This document shows, piece by piece, positions 49,260 through 57,196 of a stretch of DNA of 64,000 nucleotides (positions within the stretch are counted from its first letter, which is position 1; the number at the start of each line of letters is the position of its first letter). This DNA is from Polynucleobacter arcticus. Its GTDB lineage: Bacteria; Pseudomonadota; Gammaproteobacteria; Burkholderiales; Burkholderiaceae. The notes under the pieces are model-generated. The model was not told the DNA's origin. It ran no database searches and saw nothing but the letters and a program-made list of their open reading frames with translations. The position numbers and the translations under genes are program-made. Where the stretch lies: the NCBI RefSeq assembly GCF_013307205.1, contig NZ_CP028940.1, positions 1,905,702 through 1,969,701 of the forward strand, read 5' to 3'.

Positions 49260-50037
49260 CCTGATCTCCAAAATCTATTTGTTGTTGACGCCGATATTGC
49301 ATCAAACCACTGATAAGCCAAAATAAGAAGCCGCAAGCGGCCAATGCAAACCACTGGAAAGCATAAGCATAATGGCGATCGACACCATTTGTTGGTAAGG
49401 GCCAATTTCGAACTAAACCATCGCTTTTATTGGATCCAGATTCCCTAACAATCAACGGTAGCTGGTCCCATTGATGTAATTTAGCCTCTTTACTTAATTC
49501 AAAATTTTGCTCGATGCGTGGCTTACTTGCCGCCTCAATCTGCTGCCCCAACTCGTAAACCCTACCAGGATGAGCGAAACCCACCCCATCAATCACCACA
49601 ATGGTATCTGGGGTACTAATAGGAGGCAACTCAACCCGATTGAGAGGATTGCGCGGAGCCCAGCCGCGATTGACCCAAAGAACTTTTTTTTGACCCTCCA
49701 ATAGGAGCGGCATCATCAAATAAAAACCAGCTTGCGCACTATTAGAAACCCCCTCCGGAATCGGTCTTGGCCTGTTCTCAAGCCATACGGCCTCATCCTT
49801 TAAAAAGGATCCACGCGCAGTAATGCGACGCTCAGCAGCTAACTCCAAGGTTAACTCTTCAGTATTTGCGTTGAGTATTGGCATCACCAACCTAGAGGCC
49901 AAAGATTCACCCAAACGTACTTTTTGCTCTGCTCGGCTTAATTGCCAAATGCCTGCACTACAACCAATGCCAATTACCACCAAGGCTGATAAAGTAGCAA
50001 CAATGCGATGCTTAATTAAGCTAGAAAAAATATTCAC
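49252..50037 (-). CDS. SURF1 family cytochrome oxidase assembly protein
   Basis: SURF1 proteins help insert heme A into oxidase subunit I. The 261-residue protein has two membrane spans at its ends (about 14–31 and 230–248). The family motifs are GIWQLSRAEQK near 30, the substrate-loop VLWVNRGWAPRNPLNR near 120 and HYAYAFQWFALA near 226. Translation begins at GTG. The start is only 14 bases from that of the divergent DUF2909 gene. Confidence 0.95.
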   Translation of the reverse strand: MNIFSSLIKHRIVATLSALVVIGIGCSAGIWQLSRAEQKVRLGESLASRLVMPILNANTEELTLELAAERRITARGSFLKDEAVWLENRPRPIPEGVSNSAQAGFYLMMPLLLEGQKKVLWVNRGWAPRNPLNRVELPPISTPDTIVVIDGVGFAHPGRVYELGQQIEAASKPRIEQNFELSKEAKLHQWDQLPLIVRESGSNKSDGLVRNWPLPTNGVDRHYAYAFQWFALAACGFLFWLISGLMQYRRQQQIDFGDQGE

Positions 50038-50051
50038 AGGGATGCTTTAAG

Positions 50052-50264
50052 ATGAAATGGATTATTCCAATTGCACTACTCATGATTGTAGGAAGCTTAG
50101 GCTCCGCACTCTATTTCATGATGAAAGATAAAGGCGGTAGCTCAAGAATGGTTCGATCCCTCATGTTGCGGATAGGACTTTCAATAGTACTCTTTTTAGG
50201 AATTTTGATTGCCCACTACTTTGGGTATATCGAAGCCACAGGTATTCGCGTAGGTTCTAACTAA
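50052..50264 (+). CDS. DUF2909 twin-transmembrane protein
   Basis: The 70-residue protein has two hydrophobic helices (about 3–23 and 38–60) joined by a charged loop (KDKGGSSRMVRS), the pattern of the DUF2909 'twin transmembrane' proteins found by the cox operon of Burkholderiales. It is encoded opposite to the oxidase genes and flanked by SURF1 (14 bases) and a bidirectional terminator. The function is unknown; its constant place suggests a link to oxidase assembly or stability. Confidence 0.85.
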   Translation: MKWIIPIALLMIVGSLGSALYFMMKDKGGSSRMVRSLMLRIGLSIVLFLGILIAHYFGYIEATGIRVGSN

Positions 50265-50294
50265 GCCGGGTACATCATCACCGCAATCTAAAAC

Positions 50295-50319
50295 AAATCG
50301 GGGCTGAACGCCCCGATTT
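50295..50319. terminator. Bidirectional terminator between DUF2909 gene and ctaE
   Basis: A 10-bp perfect inverted repeat (AAATCGGGGC/GCCCCGATTT, five-base loop) has a T-run after it on the plus strand and A residues before it, so it can act on both strands. It lies between the convergent ends of the DUF2909 gene and ctaE and separates the main cox run from the SURF1–SCO1 part. Confidence 0.9.
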
Positions 50320-50327
50320 TTATTTCC

Positions 50328-51182
50328 TTACATCCAATAAACAGCAATGTAGAGACCTAGCCAAACCACGTCCACGAAGTGCCAGTACCAAGCGGCTCCC
50401 TCAAAGGCAAAGTGATTTTCAGCAGTAAAGTCACCACGAATCATACGGCGTAAGACAATCGCCAACATCAGGCCGCCCAAAAATACGTGGAAGCCATGGA
50501 AACCAGTCAACATAAAGAAAGTGGAGCCATAAATACCTGAAGTCAACTTCAGATTGAGGTCAGCATATGCATGGTAGTACTCGTATACCTGAAAGCCTAA
50601 GAAGATAAGGCCTAAAGCTACAGTCGCAGCCAAGCCGTTAATAGCCTGCTTCATGTGATTTTCACGAATCGCATGGTGAGCATAAGTCACGGTGACGCCG
50701 GAGCTGAGGAGCAATAAAGTATTAATGGTGGGAATTGGCCAAGGACCCATGGTGGTGAATTTCTCAACTAAACCTGCAGGGCCATCATTAGGCCAAACTG
50801 CTGTGAAGTCAGGCCAAAGCAATTTGCTCTCCACATCACCCATCCAAGGCATCGCAATATTACGAGCATAGAACAGGGCAGAAAAGAAGGCTGCAAAGAA
50901 CATGATTTCAGAGAAGATGAACCAAGCCATCGACCAACGGTAAGAGATATCTACGTTAATACCATTCTTACCTGAATTTGATTCGGCAATCGTATCGCCG
51001 AACCATTGATACATAACAAAACACACCCAAAGGACACCAGCTGCGGTTAAAGGGCCTCCCCAGGCTGCCTGGTTTACCCAGCCAGACATACCGGCGCCAA
51101 AAGCTAACAAACCAAGGGCCGCTGAAACTGGATGACTAGATAGTCCGGGAACAAAATAGTAAGGGGTTGAATTGGATGACAT
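50328..51182 (-). CDS. ctaE: Cytochrome c oxidase subunit III
   Basis: Subunit III is a seven-helix inner-membrane protein that stabilises the oxidase and its proton entry. The 284-residue product has the family pattern YRWSMAWFIFSEIMFFAAFFSALFY (the conserved Glu), NTLLLLSSGVTVTYAHHAI, and GFHGFHVFLGG followed by FEGAAWYWHFVDVVWLGLYI. ATG 51182 is used instead of a TTG six codons upstream. It ends at a strong terminator. Confidence 0.97.
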   Translation of the reverse strand: MSSNSTPYYFVPGLSSHPVSAALGLLAFGAGMSGWVNQAAWGGPLTAAGVLWVCFVMYQWFGDTIAESNSGKNGINVDISYRWSMAWFIFSEIMFFAAFFSALFYARNIAMPWMGDVESKLLWPDFTAVWPNDGPAGLVEKFTTMGPWPIPTINTLLLLSSGVTVTYAHHAIRENHMKQAINGLAATVALGLIFLGFQVYEYYHAYADLNLKLTSGIYGSTFFMLTGFHGFHVFLGGLMLAIVLRRMIRGDFTAENHFAFEGAAWYWHFVDVVWLGLYIAVYWM

Positions 51183-51211
51183 CTTATTCTCTCTACTCAA
51201 TCAAAAAATAA

Positions 51212-51406
51212 TCAATGGGACACAACTGCTTTAACTATCAACAGGAGGATGCCCATAAAAATTAAGGCACCAAGCACTCCCGCAATAATAATATGGACAA
51301 AACTTAATGAAGCTACATCTTCCTGCAATCCAGATTGTTTACGCACACCCAAAAAAGCCCACAACACTGCGATCATGGATTGCATAAAGGTACTCTTCTT
51401 ACTCAT
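51212..51406 (-). CDS. DUF2970 small membrane protein
   Basis: The 64-residue protein has a DUF2970 pattern, SMIAVLWAFLGVRKQSGLQEDV, followed by a single hydrophobic helix (about 37–60, VHIIIAGVLGALIFMGILLLIV). Genes of this type sit between ctaG and ctaE in many betaproteobacteria. It overlaps the ctaG stop by four bases (ATGA). Function is unknown; oxidase assembly is a contextual guess. Confidence 0.9.
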   Translation of the reverse strand: MSKKSTFMQSMIAVLWAFLGVRKQSGLQEDVASLSFVHIIIAGVLGALIFMGILLLIVKAVVSH

Positions 51407-51996
51407 AGCACCGGTTTCGATTTAGGCGTTGTTGAACCCGCTGGCTGTTGGGCAACCCCTAACTCAAAGAAGGTATATGACAAAGTAATGGTTTTCACAT
51501 CGGCTGGTAGGCCTGCATCAATTACAAATACCACTGGCATCTTCTTCACTTCATGAGCCGCAAGAGTTTGTTGCTGAAAGCAGAAGCAGTCTAACTTAGT
51601 AAAAAACTCCATAGCACTTTTAGGTGCGTAGCTTGGGATCGCCTGTGCATCTACAGGTCGACTAAGATTATTGGTGACTTCGTACACAATCTCTGTCATT
51701 TCGCCTGGATGTACTTCCAAATAATTCTTAACAGGACGGAACGTAAATGGGCCACGACTGTTGGAGTCAAACTCAATGGTGATGACGCGTGAATAATCCA
51801 CCTGGGTATTGCCGACTTTATTTGGGCTATATGCCCGAATACCATAATCATTCTTATTGGTGATGACGTTGATACCCGTCACTTCACACAAAGCTTTATA
51901 CATGGGCACCAGTGCATAGCCGAAACCAAACATCATTACTGAAGCAATCAGTAATTTCAGTAGTATTTGGCGGTTGACTGAGGCGATAGCAGGCAT
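51403..51996 (-). CDS. ctaG: Cytochrome c oxidase assembly protein CtaG (Cox11)
   Basis: CtaG delivers copper to the CuB centre of subunit I. The 197-residue protein has one N-terminal membrane span (about 11–30) and a periplasmic immunoglobulin-like domain with the copper-binding motif KLDCFCFQQQ near 135. Other family marks are ALCEVTGIN after the span, FTFRPVKNYLEVHPGE, and LSYTFFELG at the end. It precedes the DUF2970 gene with coupled translation. Confidence 0.96.
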   Translation of the reverse strand: MPAIASVNRQILLKLLIASVMMFGFGYALVPMYKALCEVTGINVITNKNDYGIRAYSPNKVGNTQVDYSRVITIEFDSNSRGPFTFRPVKNYLEVHPGEMTEIVYEVTNNLSRPVDAQAIPSYAPKSAMEFFTKLDCFCFQQQTLAAHEVKKMPVVFVIDAGLPADVKTITLSYTFFELGVAQQPAGSTTPKSKPVL

Positions 51997-52012
51997 GAGT
52001 GGTATTTGAGGC

Positions 52013-52156
52013 TTAGCTCAGAAAGCTCCGCTTAAGGAGAATGCCGATAAAGAAAACAATGGCAACGCTCAAAAGGATAAAACCCAATCTGCGATTACCA
52101 GCAGATTGGGATTTACGTAAGGCTGCTTTAGATTCCTGCTGCACGTAACTCTTCAT
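52013..52156 (-). CDS. Small cytochrome oxidase assembly-type membrane protein
   Basis: A 47-residue frame starts inside the last 29 bases of ctaD and ends 16 bases before ctaG. It has a charged N-terminal part (QESKAALRKSQSAGNRRLG) and one hydrophobic helix (FILLSVAIVFFIGILL), then KRSFLS. Burkholderiales carry a similar very short single-span protein at this point, annotated as a small oxidase assembly protein. No clear ribosome-binding site is seen for ATG 52156. GTG 52144 with GAAGAG upstream is another option. The hydrophobic helix and conserved location support a real gene. Confidence 0.72.
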   Translation of the reverse strand: MKSYVQQESKAALRKSQSAGNRRLGFILLSVAIVFFIGILLKRSFLS

Positions 52157-53747
52157 CACTAGGAGGAGTTTCAAATGTATGGTGTGGTGCTGGCGAAGGC
52201 ACAGTCCACTCCAAGCCTTTGGCACCTTCCCATGGCTTCATTGAAGCTTTTTCACCTTTGCCGTTGTAGGCTGGCAAAACAACGAAGAGTAAGAAGTAAA
52301 CCTGGGCCAAACCAAATCCAAGGCCGCCGATAGAGGCAATCATATTGAAATCTGCAAACTGAGTTGGGTAATCAGCATAACGGCGCGGCATACCTGCTAA
52401 TCCCAAGAAGTGCATTGGGAAGAAGGTGATGTTAAAGAAAATCATGGAAGACCAAAAGTGGATCTTGCCACGCGTTTCATTAGCCATGTAGCCAGTCCAC
52501 TTAGGACACCAGTAATAGAAACCAGCAAACATCGCAAACAGAGAGCCAGCCACTAATACGTAATGGAAGTGAGCAACGACGTAATACGTGTCTTGCAAAC
52601 CAATATCAATAGGTGCCATGGCCAAGATCAGGCCAGTAAAGCCACCCATAGTAAATACAAAAATAAAGCCAACTGACCACAACATCGGAGTTTCAAAGGT
52701 CATTGAACCTTTCCACATAGTTGCTACCCAGTTAAAAATCTTCACGCCTGTAGGGACGGCGATTAACATCGTCGCGTACATAAAGAACAACTGACCAGTT
52801 ACAGGCATACCTGTAGCAAACATGTGGTGTGCCCATACGATGAATGACAAGATCGCAATCGATGCTGTTGCATAAACCATGGAGCTATAGCCAAACAAGG
52901 TTTTTCTAGAAAACGCAGGAATAATTTCACTCACGATTCCAAATGCTGGAAGAATCATGATGTAAACCTCTGGGTGACCAAAGAACCAGAAAATATGCTG
53001 GAACATGATTGGATCGCCACCACCAACTGCGGAGAAGAAAAACGTACCAAAATGGCGGTCCGTCAGAACCATAGTGATCGCACCAGCTAATACCGGCATT
53101 ACAGCAATCAACAAATAAGCAGTGATTAACCAAGTCCAGCAGAACATTGGCATCTTCATCAATGTCATGCCAGGGGCACGCATGTTCAAGATGGTAACAA
53201 TGATGTTAATCGAGCCCATGATGGAAGAAGCACCCAGCAAGTGGAGTGCAAAAATCGCCATATCTAAACCAGGGCCCATCTGGGAAGTCAGCGGCGCATA
53301 TAGAGTCCAACCGCCAGCAGGTGCCCCACCAGGAGCCAAGAAAGAACCGAGTAACAAGGTAGCAGCCACCGGAAGAATCCAGAAACTAAAGTTATTCATG
53401 CGAGCAAAAGCCATATCAGAAGCGCCGATTTGCACAGGAATCATCCAGTTTGCAAATCCAACGAACGCCGGCATGATCGCGCCGAACACCATGACCAAAC
53501 CGTGCATCGTAGTGAGCTGATTAAAAAACTCCGGGCGCAAGAATTGCAAGCCTGGTTGGAATAATTCCAAACGAATGCCCATGGCCATGACACCACCTGC
53601 CAACAAGCTGACAAAAGAAAAAATCAGGTACATCGTACCGATATCTTTATGGTTAGTTGCGAACAACCAACGACGCCAACCATGTGGCATGTGATCGTCG
53701 TGCGCATGGTCGTGTGCGTGATCGTGGGTGGTAGAGACTGTGCTCAT
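52128..53747 (-). CDS. ctaD: Cytochrome c oxidase subunit I
   Basis: This is the catalytic subunit of the aa3-type oxidase, with heme a, heme a3 and CuB. The 539-residue product has twelve helices. Key ligands are in TMHGLVMVFG (low-spin heme His), WFFGHPEVYIMI (CuB His and cross-linked Tyr), VWAHHMFATG (CuB His pair) and VAHFHYVLV (heme a3 and a His). The N-terminus is His/Asp-rich (HDHAHDHAHDDHMPH), possibly a metal-binding tag. It lies 40 bases after ctaC. Confidence 0.98.
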   Translation of the reverse strand: MSTVSTTHDHAHDHAHDDHMPHGWRRWLFATNHKDIGTMYLIFSFVSLLAGGVMAMGIRLELFQPGLQFLRPEFFNQLTTMHGLVMVFGAIMPAFVGFANWMIPVQIGASDMAFARMNNFSFWILPVAATLLLGSFLAPGGAPAGGWTLYAPLTSQMGPGLDMAIFALHLLGASSIMGSINIIVTILNMRAPGMTLMKMPMFCWTWLITAYLLIAVMPVLAGAITMVLTDRHFGTFFFSAVGGGDPIMFQHIFWFFGHPEVYIMILPAFGIVSEIIPAFSRKTLFGYSSMVYATASIAILSFIVWAHHMFATGMPVTGQLFFMYATMLIAVPTGVKIFNWVATMWKGSMTFETPMLWSVGFIFVFTMGGFTGLILAMAPIDIGLQDTYYVVAHFHYVLVAGSLFAMFAGFYYWCPKWTGYMANETRGKIHFWSSMIFFNITFFPMHFLGLAGMPRRYADYPTQFADFNMIASIGGLGFGLAQVYFLLFVVLPAYNGKGEKASMKPWEGAKGLEWTVPSPAPHHTFETPPSDEELRAAGI

Positions 53748-53787
53748 GTATTACTCCGCTTTAATTTAATTTGTATTAATTAAGAAA

Positions 53788-54945
53788 TTACTTACCTGCG
53801 CGTGAAGCAACAATATCTTGGGTCTGAATAATTTCACCCGTTTTATTGCCCCAAGCATTGCGGGTATAAGTCATTACTGCAGCAATATCGCCATCAGAGA
53901 TTACGCCAGCCCATTTCGGCATGGCACCTTTTCCATAATTTAGGATGTCATATTGCGCTGCTTTTGGTCCAAGAACCATCTTGCTGCCATCCAAAGCTGG
54001 GAATGCACCCGCACCCTTACCGTTAGGCTGATGACATGCTGCGCAGTTTGCCGCATACACCTTTGCACCGCGCTCTTTTTGCTCATCCATTGTGTAAACC
54101 TTAGTAGGATCATCTGAGACGGCGCCCATTTCTTTTTTCTTCTGCTCAACCCACTTGGTGTAGTCCTCTTGGGAAACTACATTCACAACAATTGGCATAA
54201 ACGCATGCTGAGCACCGCACAACTCAGAGCATTGCCCACGGTACACGCCGATCTTGTCGGCACGGAACCAAGTGTCACGTACAAAACCTGGAATGGCATC
54301 TTGCTTTACGCCAAATGCTGGAACCGCCCATGCATGAATTACATCATTTGCAGTGGTAATAATGCGAATCTTTTTACCAACAGGTACAACCATCTCGTTA
54401 TCTACTTCCATCAAATATGTATTGGATTTAGGCTCCAAGTTATTAATGGATTCACGGGAGGTGGACAAAGTGGACAGGAAAGCAATGCCCTCGCCCTCAC
54501 CCTTGATGTAGTCGTAACCCCATTTCCACTGGTAGCCAGTGGTCTTAATGGTGATATCGGAGTTCGTAGTGTCCTTCATAGCCACAACTGTTTTGGTTGC
54601 TGGCAACGCCATACCAATAACAATGAGTAAGGGAATCACTGTCCAAATAATCTCAACAGTAGTGCTCTCATGGAATGAGGCAGATTTAGCGCCTAATGAC
54701 TTGCGATGTTTGAGAATGGAATAGAACATCACCCCAAAAACGGCAACGAAAATAACCACGCAGATAACCAACATCATCCAGTGAAGCCAATGAATCTCTT
54801 GCATGATTTTTGTCGCAGGAGCAGTGAAATTCAGCTGGTTAACGGCTGGGCCGCCTGGCATATTTTCTGCAGCGCTAGCAAATGCGCTGCCAAAGGCTGC
54901 TGCTAAATAGAGCGAAGCCCTACTGACTTTTCCAAATAAATTCAT
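53788..54945 (-). CDS. ctaC: Cytochrome c oxidase subunit II with C-terminal cytochrome c domain
   Basis: Subunit II receives electrons from cytochrome c through CuA. The 385-residue protein has a signal peptide, two membrane helices (about 52–78 and 97–118), and a cupredoxin domain with CuA ligands His204, Cys239, Cys243, His247 and Met250 (CSELCGAQHAFM). A fused c-type cytochrome domain (CAACH, Cys301/Cys304/His305; Met ligand likely in GAMPKW) completes it, making a caa3-like enzyme. It is the first gene of the oxidase run; a promoter is visible upstream. Confidence 0.97.
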   Translation of the reverse strand: MNLFGKVSRASLYLAAAFGSAFASAAENMPGGPAVNQLNFTAPATKIMQEIHWLHWMMLVICVVIFVAVFGVMFYSILKHRKSLGAKSASFHESTTVEIIWTVIPLLIVIGMALPATKTVVAMKDTTNSDITIKTTGYQWKWGYDYIKGEGEGIAFLSTLSTSRESINNLEPKSNTYLMEVDNEMVVPVGKKIRIITTANDVIHAWAVPAFGVKQDAIPGFVRDTWFRADKIGVYRGQCSELCGAQHAFMPIVVNVVSQEDYTKWVEQKKKEMGAVSDDPTKVYTMDEQKERGAKVYAANCAACHQPNGKGAGAFPALDGSKMVLGPKAAQYDILNYGKGAMPKWAGVISDGDIAAVMTYTRNAWGNKTGEIIQTQDIVASRAGK

Positions 54946-55031
54946 CTCATTCTCTGTTTATTGTCATGAACTTCTGCGGCAATACAGCCTCAGAGGGTCC
55001 AAAAATGCGGTATCAAGCCAAAACTACTACC

Positions 55032-55064
55032 CTCAATTATAGGGTTAATTGAGCTCAAGAACAA
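55032..55064 (-). promoter_or_regulatory. Sigma-70 promoter of the cox cluster with overlapping inverted repeat
   Basis: On the minus strand TTGTTC (55064–55059), a 17-base spacer and a perfect TATAAT (55041–55036) form a credible promoter, giving a leader of about 83 bases before ctaC. An 8-bp inverted repeat, CTCAATTA–N6–TAATTGAG (55032–55053), covers the -10 and part of the spacer, which fits a regulator site. The rest of the 181-base gap (54946–55126) holds no gene; the regulator is unknown. Confidence 0.65.
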
Positions 55065-55126
55065 ACCTAAGCAATCAGGCTTGGCTCAATCTAAATCAAG
55101 GTTTAATAGATAGTGAGTACTTACAC

Positions 55127-55963
55127 TTAAGCAGAATCACTACTTGTCTTGCGTTGGATTTGATTTGGATCAATGTAGGCAACATGATCCTGGGCTTTCG
55201 CAAGGTGCTTACCCAAGGCCCAAGCATGTCCATAAACTACCTCTAAAGTGAGTTTTTTAGGTAATTGGGCAGCTGGAGTGCCATTTTGAGCTCCAACAGC
55301 AAGCAAATTTAGGGCTGTGGCATCCGCTAATAGGACTGCATCGGACTGATAGTCGAGATGCAAAAACTCCATATCCATCACTGGATCAGAAAAGCGCTCA
55401 CCCAACAGCGCATCCCCCATATCGTGCATATCCCAAGGGCTGGCTAAATTCTTCGAGGGTAATTGCTGAAACAAGGTCTCAGAGCGGAGCTCTTTAGCAG
55501 TGTCCGGACCCAAATAGCTAAAAGTAAATAACCCCCCCTCCTTTAGCACTCTCCAACACTCGCGTAAAAAATGTTTTGGATCCTCTAAATCTTGCATCAA
55601 CAAAACACTCAATACCAAATCAACAGAATTGTCAGGAAGATTAATGCGTCCAGTTTTTTTGTAATCATCTAAGGAAAGAGGGGGAACAAACCGCATTCTT
55701 GAATTCCAAAAACGAGTCGTCCTTAATTTCAATGAGTCAAAACTAGATAAGCCAATTTCTGACGCACTATGAAAACGCATTCCTGGAAAACGTTTTGTCA
55801 GAAAATGTGAATGCGCCCCTGGGAAATCTGGAATCAGAAGAACATCCTTTGCGTCCAACTTCACAATATCTAATTTTTGCAACATACGATCTGCAATTTC
55901 GTCTTGAAGCCATCTGATTGGTTGGGTCATTGGCTCAGTATACTCAGCAGCCCATGCATCCAT
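55127..55963 (-). CDS. BioC-like SAM-dependent methyltransferase with degenerate motif I
   Basis: The product (278 residues from ATG 55963) resembles BioC, which methylates malonyl-ACP at the start of biotin synthesis. It has AAEYTEPMTQPIRWLQDEIADRML at the N-terminus, DNSVDLVLSVLLMQDLEDPKHFLRECWRVLKEGGLFTFS and YLGPDTAKELR, a BioC mark. The glycine-rich SAM loop (usually LDxGCGxG) is replaced by VLLIPDFPGAHS at about 41–52, so SAM binding is doubtful. Start choices are ATG 55963, 55930 or 56029; the first keeps the aligned N-terminus and overlaps the divergent comF start by ten bases. No other biotin gene is nearby. A redirected or lost activity is possible. Confidence 0.75.
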   Translation of the reverse strand: MDAWAAEYTEPMTQPIRWLQDEIADRMLQKLDIVKLDAKDVLLIPDFPGAHSHFLTKRFPGMRFHSASEIGLSSFDSLKLRTTRFWNSRMRFVPPLSLDDYKKTGRINLPDNSVDLVLSVLLMQDLEDPKHFLRECWRVLKEGGLFTFSYLGPDTAKELRSETLFQQLPSKNLASPWDMHDMGDALLGERFSDPVMDMEFLHLDYQSDAVLLADATALNLLAVGAQNGTPAAQLPKKLTLEVVYGHAWALGKHLAKAQDHVAYIDPNQIQRKTSSDSA

Positions 55964-56706
55964 TAGAGAATTTTTTTCAAGCAATTTATTCTCACGCACT
56001 GCCAAGTGCTTGTATTGTTTGCGGGACATTTCAGCAGCATATTTTCTGCACCCGTTGCGCCACCCTATTGGCTACAGAACAACTTTCAAATTATGAGTGT
56101 TGTCGGCAATGCGGTCTCACTCTGCTAGCAAATGAAATTGCCGAACAGCGCTGCCTGTCATGCAAAAGTAACTCGCCCTACTTTGATCAAAGCTACTGCC
56201 TAGATCGATATGACGGAATGCTACAGCCAGCACTTCACCAGCTCAAATATCAAGGGCGTCTTGCTTGTGCTCATGGGCTTATATCCGCATGGAATCAGCT
56301 GATGACTGAAAGTGTCCAGAATATACAAGCAGACTACCTGCTGCCAGTTCCCCTGAGCCAAGAAAAGCTGTGCGTTCGAGGATTTAATCAAAGCTGGGAA
56401 TTAGCTAGGCGTATTCACTGCATCAATCCAATACACAAAAATCCGCACATCTTGCTGCGCCAGCATCACACTCAAGCTCAAGCTAAAGAAAACCGAGCAA
56501 ATCGATATCGAGCTATTCAAAACATGTTCACCGTCAACCCCAAATACAAAGCGCAACTTGAATCTGCCACTATCATTGTTTTTGACGATGTGATGACTAG
56601 CGGAGCCACCTTAAATGAGATCGCCCGCGTTCTAAAGGACAATGGCGTATCTCGGGTAATTAATTGGGTCTTACTAAGAACACTACGCCCAATCCATAGT
56701 ATTTAA
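55954..56706 (+). CDS. comF: ComF family phosphoribosyltransferase-like protein
   Basis: ComF-type proteins are needed for natural transformation in several bacteria, where they act in the cytosol on incoming single-stranded DNA. The 250-residue product has an N-terminal zinc-ribbon with four CxxC-type pairs (CIVC, CTRC, CRQC, CLSC). Its phosphoribosyltransferase fold includes LLPVPLSQEKLCVRGFNQSWELA and the PRPP loop IIVFDDVMTSGATLNE. The start at ATG 55954 lies inside the 5' end of the divergent methyltransferase gene if that begins at 55963. trmL follows 14 bases after its stop. Confidence 0.93.
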   Translation: MHPLENFFQAIYSHALPSACIVCGTFQQHIFCTRCATLLATEQLSNYECCRQCGLTLLANEIAEQRCLSCKSNSPYFDQSYCLDRYDGMLQPALHQLKYQGRLACAHGLISAWNQLMTESVQNIQADYLLPVPLSQEKLCVRGFNQSWELARRIHCINPIHKNPHILLRQHHTQAQAKENRANRYRAIQNMFTVNPKYKAQLESATIIVFDDVMTSGATLNEIARVLKDNGVSRVINWVLLRTLRPIHSI

Positions 56707-56720
56707 AGCAAGGTCAGGAC

Positions 56721-57191
56721 ATGTTTAATATTGTTTTATTCGAACCAGAAATTCCGCCAAATACAGGCAATATCATTCGCTTGTGTGCGAACACGGGTGC
56801 CAAATTACACTTAATCGAGCCACTGGGTTTTCCGATGGAGGATGCGAAACTTCGCAGAGCAGGTCTGGACTATCACGAGTTCGCTAAAGTAAAGGTGCAT
56901 CAAAATTGGGCGCAATTTATTGCGAATGAACAACCCAAGCCTGAGCGTATTTATGCACTAACTACCAAAGGCTCAGGAAAGTTTCATGATGGCCGATATT
57001 TACCTGAAGATTATTTTGTTTTTGGCTCGGAAACTAAAGGCATCACCGAAGAAGTGCGGAACTCGATTCCAGTACCCAACCAAATGCGCTTAGCAATGCA
57101 AGATAGCAGCCGCAGTTTAAATCTCTCGAATACGGTAGCGATTGTGGTGTATGAAGCATGGCGCCAAAACGGATTACTTGGCGGAAGTTAA
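56721..57191 (+). CDS. trmL: tRNA (cytidine/uridine-34 2'-O)-methyltransferase
   Basis: TrmL methylates the ribose of the wobble base in tRNA-Leu isoacceptors. The 156-residue SPOUT-class protein starts FNIVLFEPEIPPNTGNIIRLCANTGA and carries LIEPLGFPMEDAKLRRAGLDY. The knot motifs are YFVFGSETKG near 92 and SRSLNLSNTVAIVVYEAWRQ at the C-terminus. It ends five bases before the end of the convergent gpsA with no terminator between. Confidence 0.96.
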   Translation: MFNIVLFEPEIPPNTGNIIRLCANTGAKLHLIEPLGFPMEDAKLRRAGLDYHEFAKVKVHQNWAQFIANEQPKPERIYALTTKGSGKFHDGRYLPEDYFVFGSETKGITEEVRNSIPVPNQMRLAMQDSSRSLNLSNTVAIVVYEAWRQNGLLGGS

Positions 57192-57196
57192 GAAGT

